44,096 nucleotides of DNA from a bacterium (GTDB lineage: Bacteria > Cyanobacteriota > Vampirovibrionia > Gastranaerophilales > Gastranaerophilaceae). The position numbers were made by a program, and so were the translations under genes. The notes under the pieces are model-generated. The model saw only the letters and a program-made list of their open reading frames with translations. It was not told the DNA's origin and did not search any database. Below, one piece after another: positions 43,935 through 44,096 of the stretch. The stretch is from positions 1 through 44,096 of the forward strand of contig JAGCBH010000018.1 of assembly GCA_017652265.1 (NCBI GenBank). The letters run 5' to 3'. Every line of letters begins with the position of its first letter. Within the stretch, counting starts at the first letter, position 1.

Positions 43935-44096
43935 TTGATCTCATCGAACTTGCCCGCATTGACCAGATCCTTCGGGACCATCCAGCTTCCGCCGCAGGCA
44001 ACGATCCTGTCATACGCGAGGTACTCTCTGACGTTCTTCGCGCTGATCCCGCCGGTGGGCATGAAGCTCAGGTTCACGTAAGGAGCTGCAACAGCC
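43931..44096 (-). CDS. eda: KDPG/KHG aldolase fragment on foreign-looking DNA
   Basis: On the minus strand, in frame from 44095, 54 codons read AVAAPYVNLSFMPTGGISAK and continue through REYLAYDRIVACGGSWMVPK to AGKFDEIK and a stop. This is the C-terminal region of KDPG/KHG aldolase, including the FMPTGGI phosphate-binding loop. The family normally continues 10-15 residues after this point, so it is cut at both ends. The stretch is visibly GC-rich (about 62% over the last 56 bases) against an AT-rich window, and its stop arises at the join. Confidence 0.75.
   Translation of the reverse strand, partial: AVAAPYVNLSFMPTGGISAKNVREYLAYDRIVACGGSWMVPKDLVNAGKFDEIK

Overview
The window is one AT-rich bacterial contig that I attribute, with moderate confidence, to the non-photosynthetic cyanobacterial sister lineage (Melainabacteria/Vampirovibrionia, probably gut Gastranaerophilales). 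The main reason is the ATP synthase cluster. Its order is a-c-b'-b-delta-alpha-gamma with two distinct b-type subunits and with beta and epsilon absent, which is the cyanobacterial layout. It sits beside fermentative, Na+-linked metabolism (a biotin-dependent decarboxylase pump), flagellar genes and a prepilin of the A|FT.AE type. No rRNA, tRNA or CRISPR array was seen.

Layout. 1-5948: rsmI (cut by the window edge) diverges from dapF. Then come rpsF-ssb-rpsR, a small membrane protein, and the minus-strand pgpH-ybeY-dgkA operon. 6192-12224: flagellar basal-body/export operon fliE-fliF-(unusual fliG-slot gene)-fliH-flhA behind a promoter with a striking paired palindrome. 12268-17506: MATE exporter, a run of secreted proteins (M48 peptidase, a paralogous pair, an anchored protein), wecB and a small secreted basic protein. 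17548-26530: the ATP synthase operon (minus) and a birA-oadG-oadA-oadB operon (plus) diverge from promoters whose -35 boxes overlap. 26533-29909: dus, a TPR protein, and a previously untracked 48-residue gene. 30035-34567: EmrB-EmrA-MarR divergent from a TolC-type outer-membrane channel, a complete tripartite efflux system.

The highlight is 34558-38399, a complete diversity-generating retroelement (DGR). It comprises a reverse transcriptase, a 141-bp template repeat (TR, 35717-35857), an Avd accessory gene, and a target gene whose last 141 bp (VR, 36866-37006) match the TR with no gaps. By my count 19 of 20 differences fall on template adenines, so the element has diversified this gene. The target is a type IV pilin-like protein with a DUF1566-like C-terminal domain ending in the variable region. 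It is divergent from an XRE regulator, and both are bracketed by copies of a dispersed repeat.

38641-41692 is an mgtC-miaB-DUF475 operon. 41902-42998 is a very AT-rich two-gene insertion resembling an effector/immunity pair. 43057-43563 is rplI. The last ~160 bases (43931-44096) are GC-rich and encode the 3' part of a KDPG aldolase fused abruptly to a 5'-truncated superoxide reductase gene. This looks like a chimeric contig end and should not be trusted as native context.
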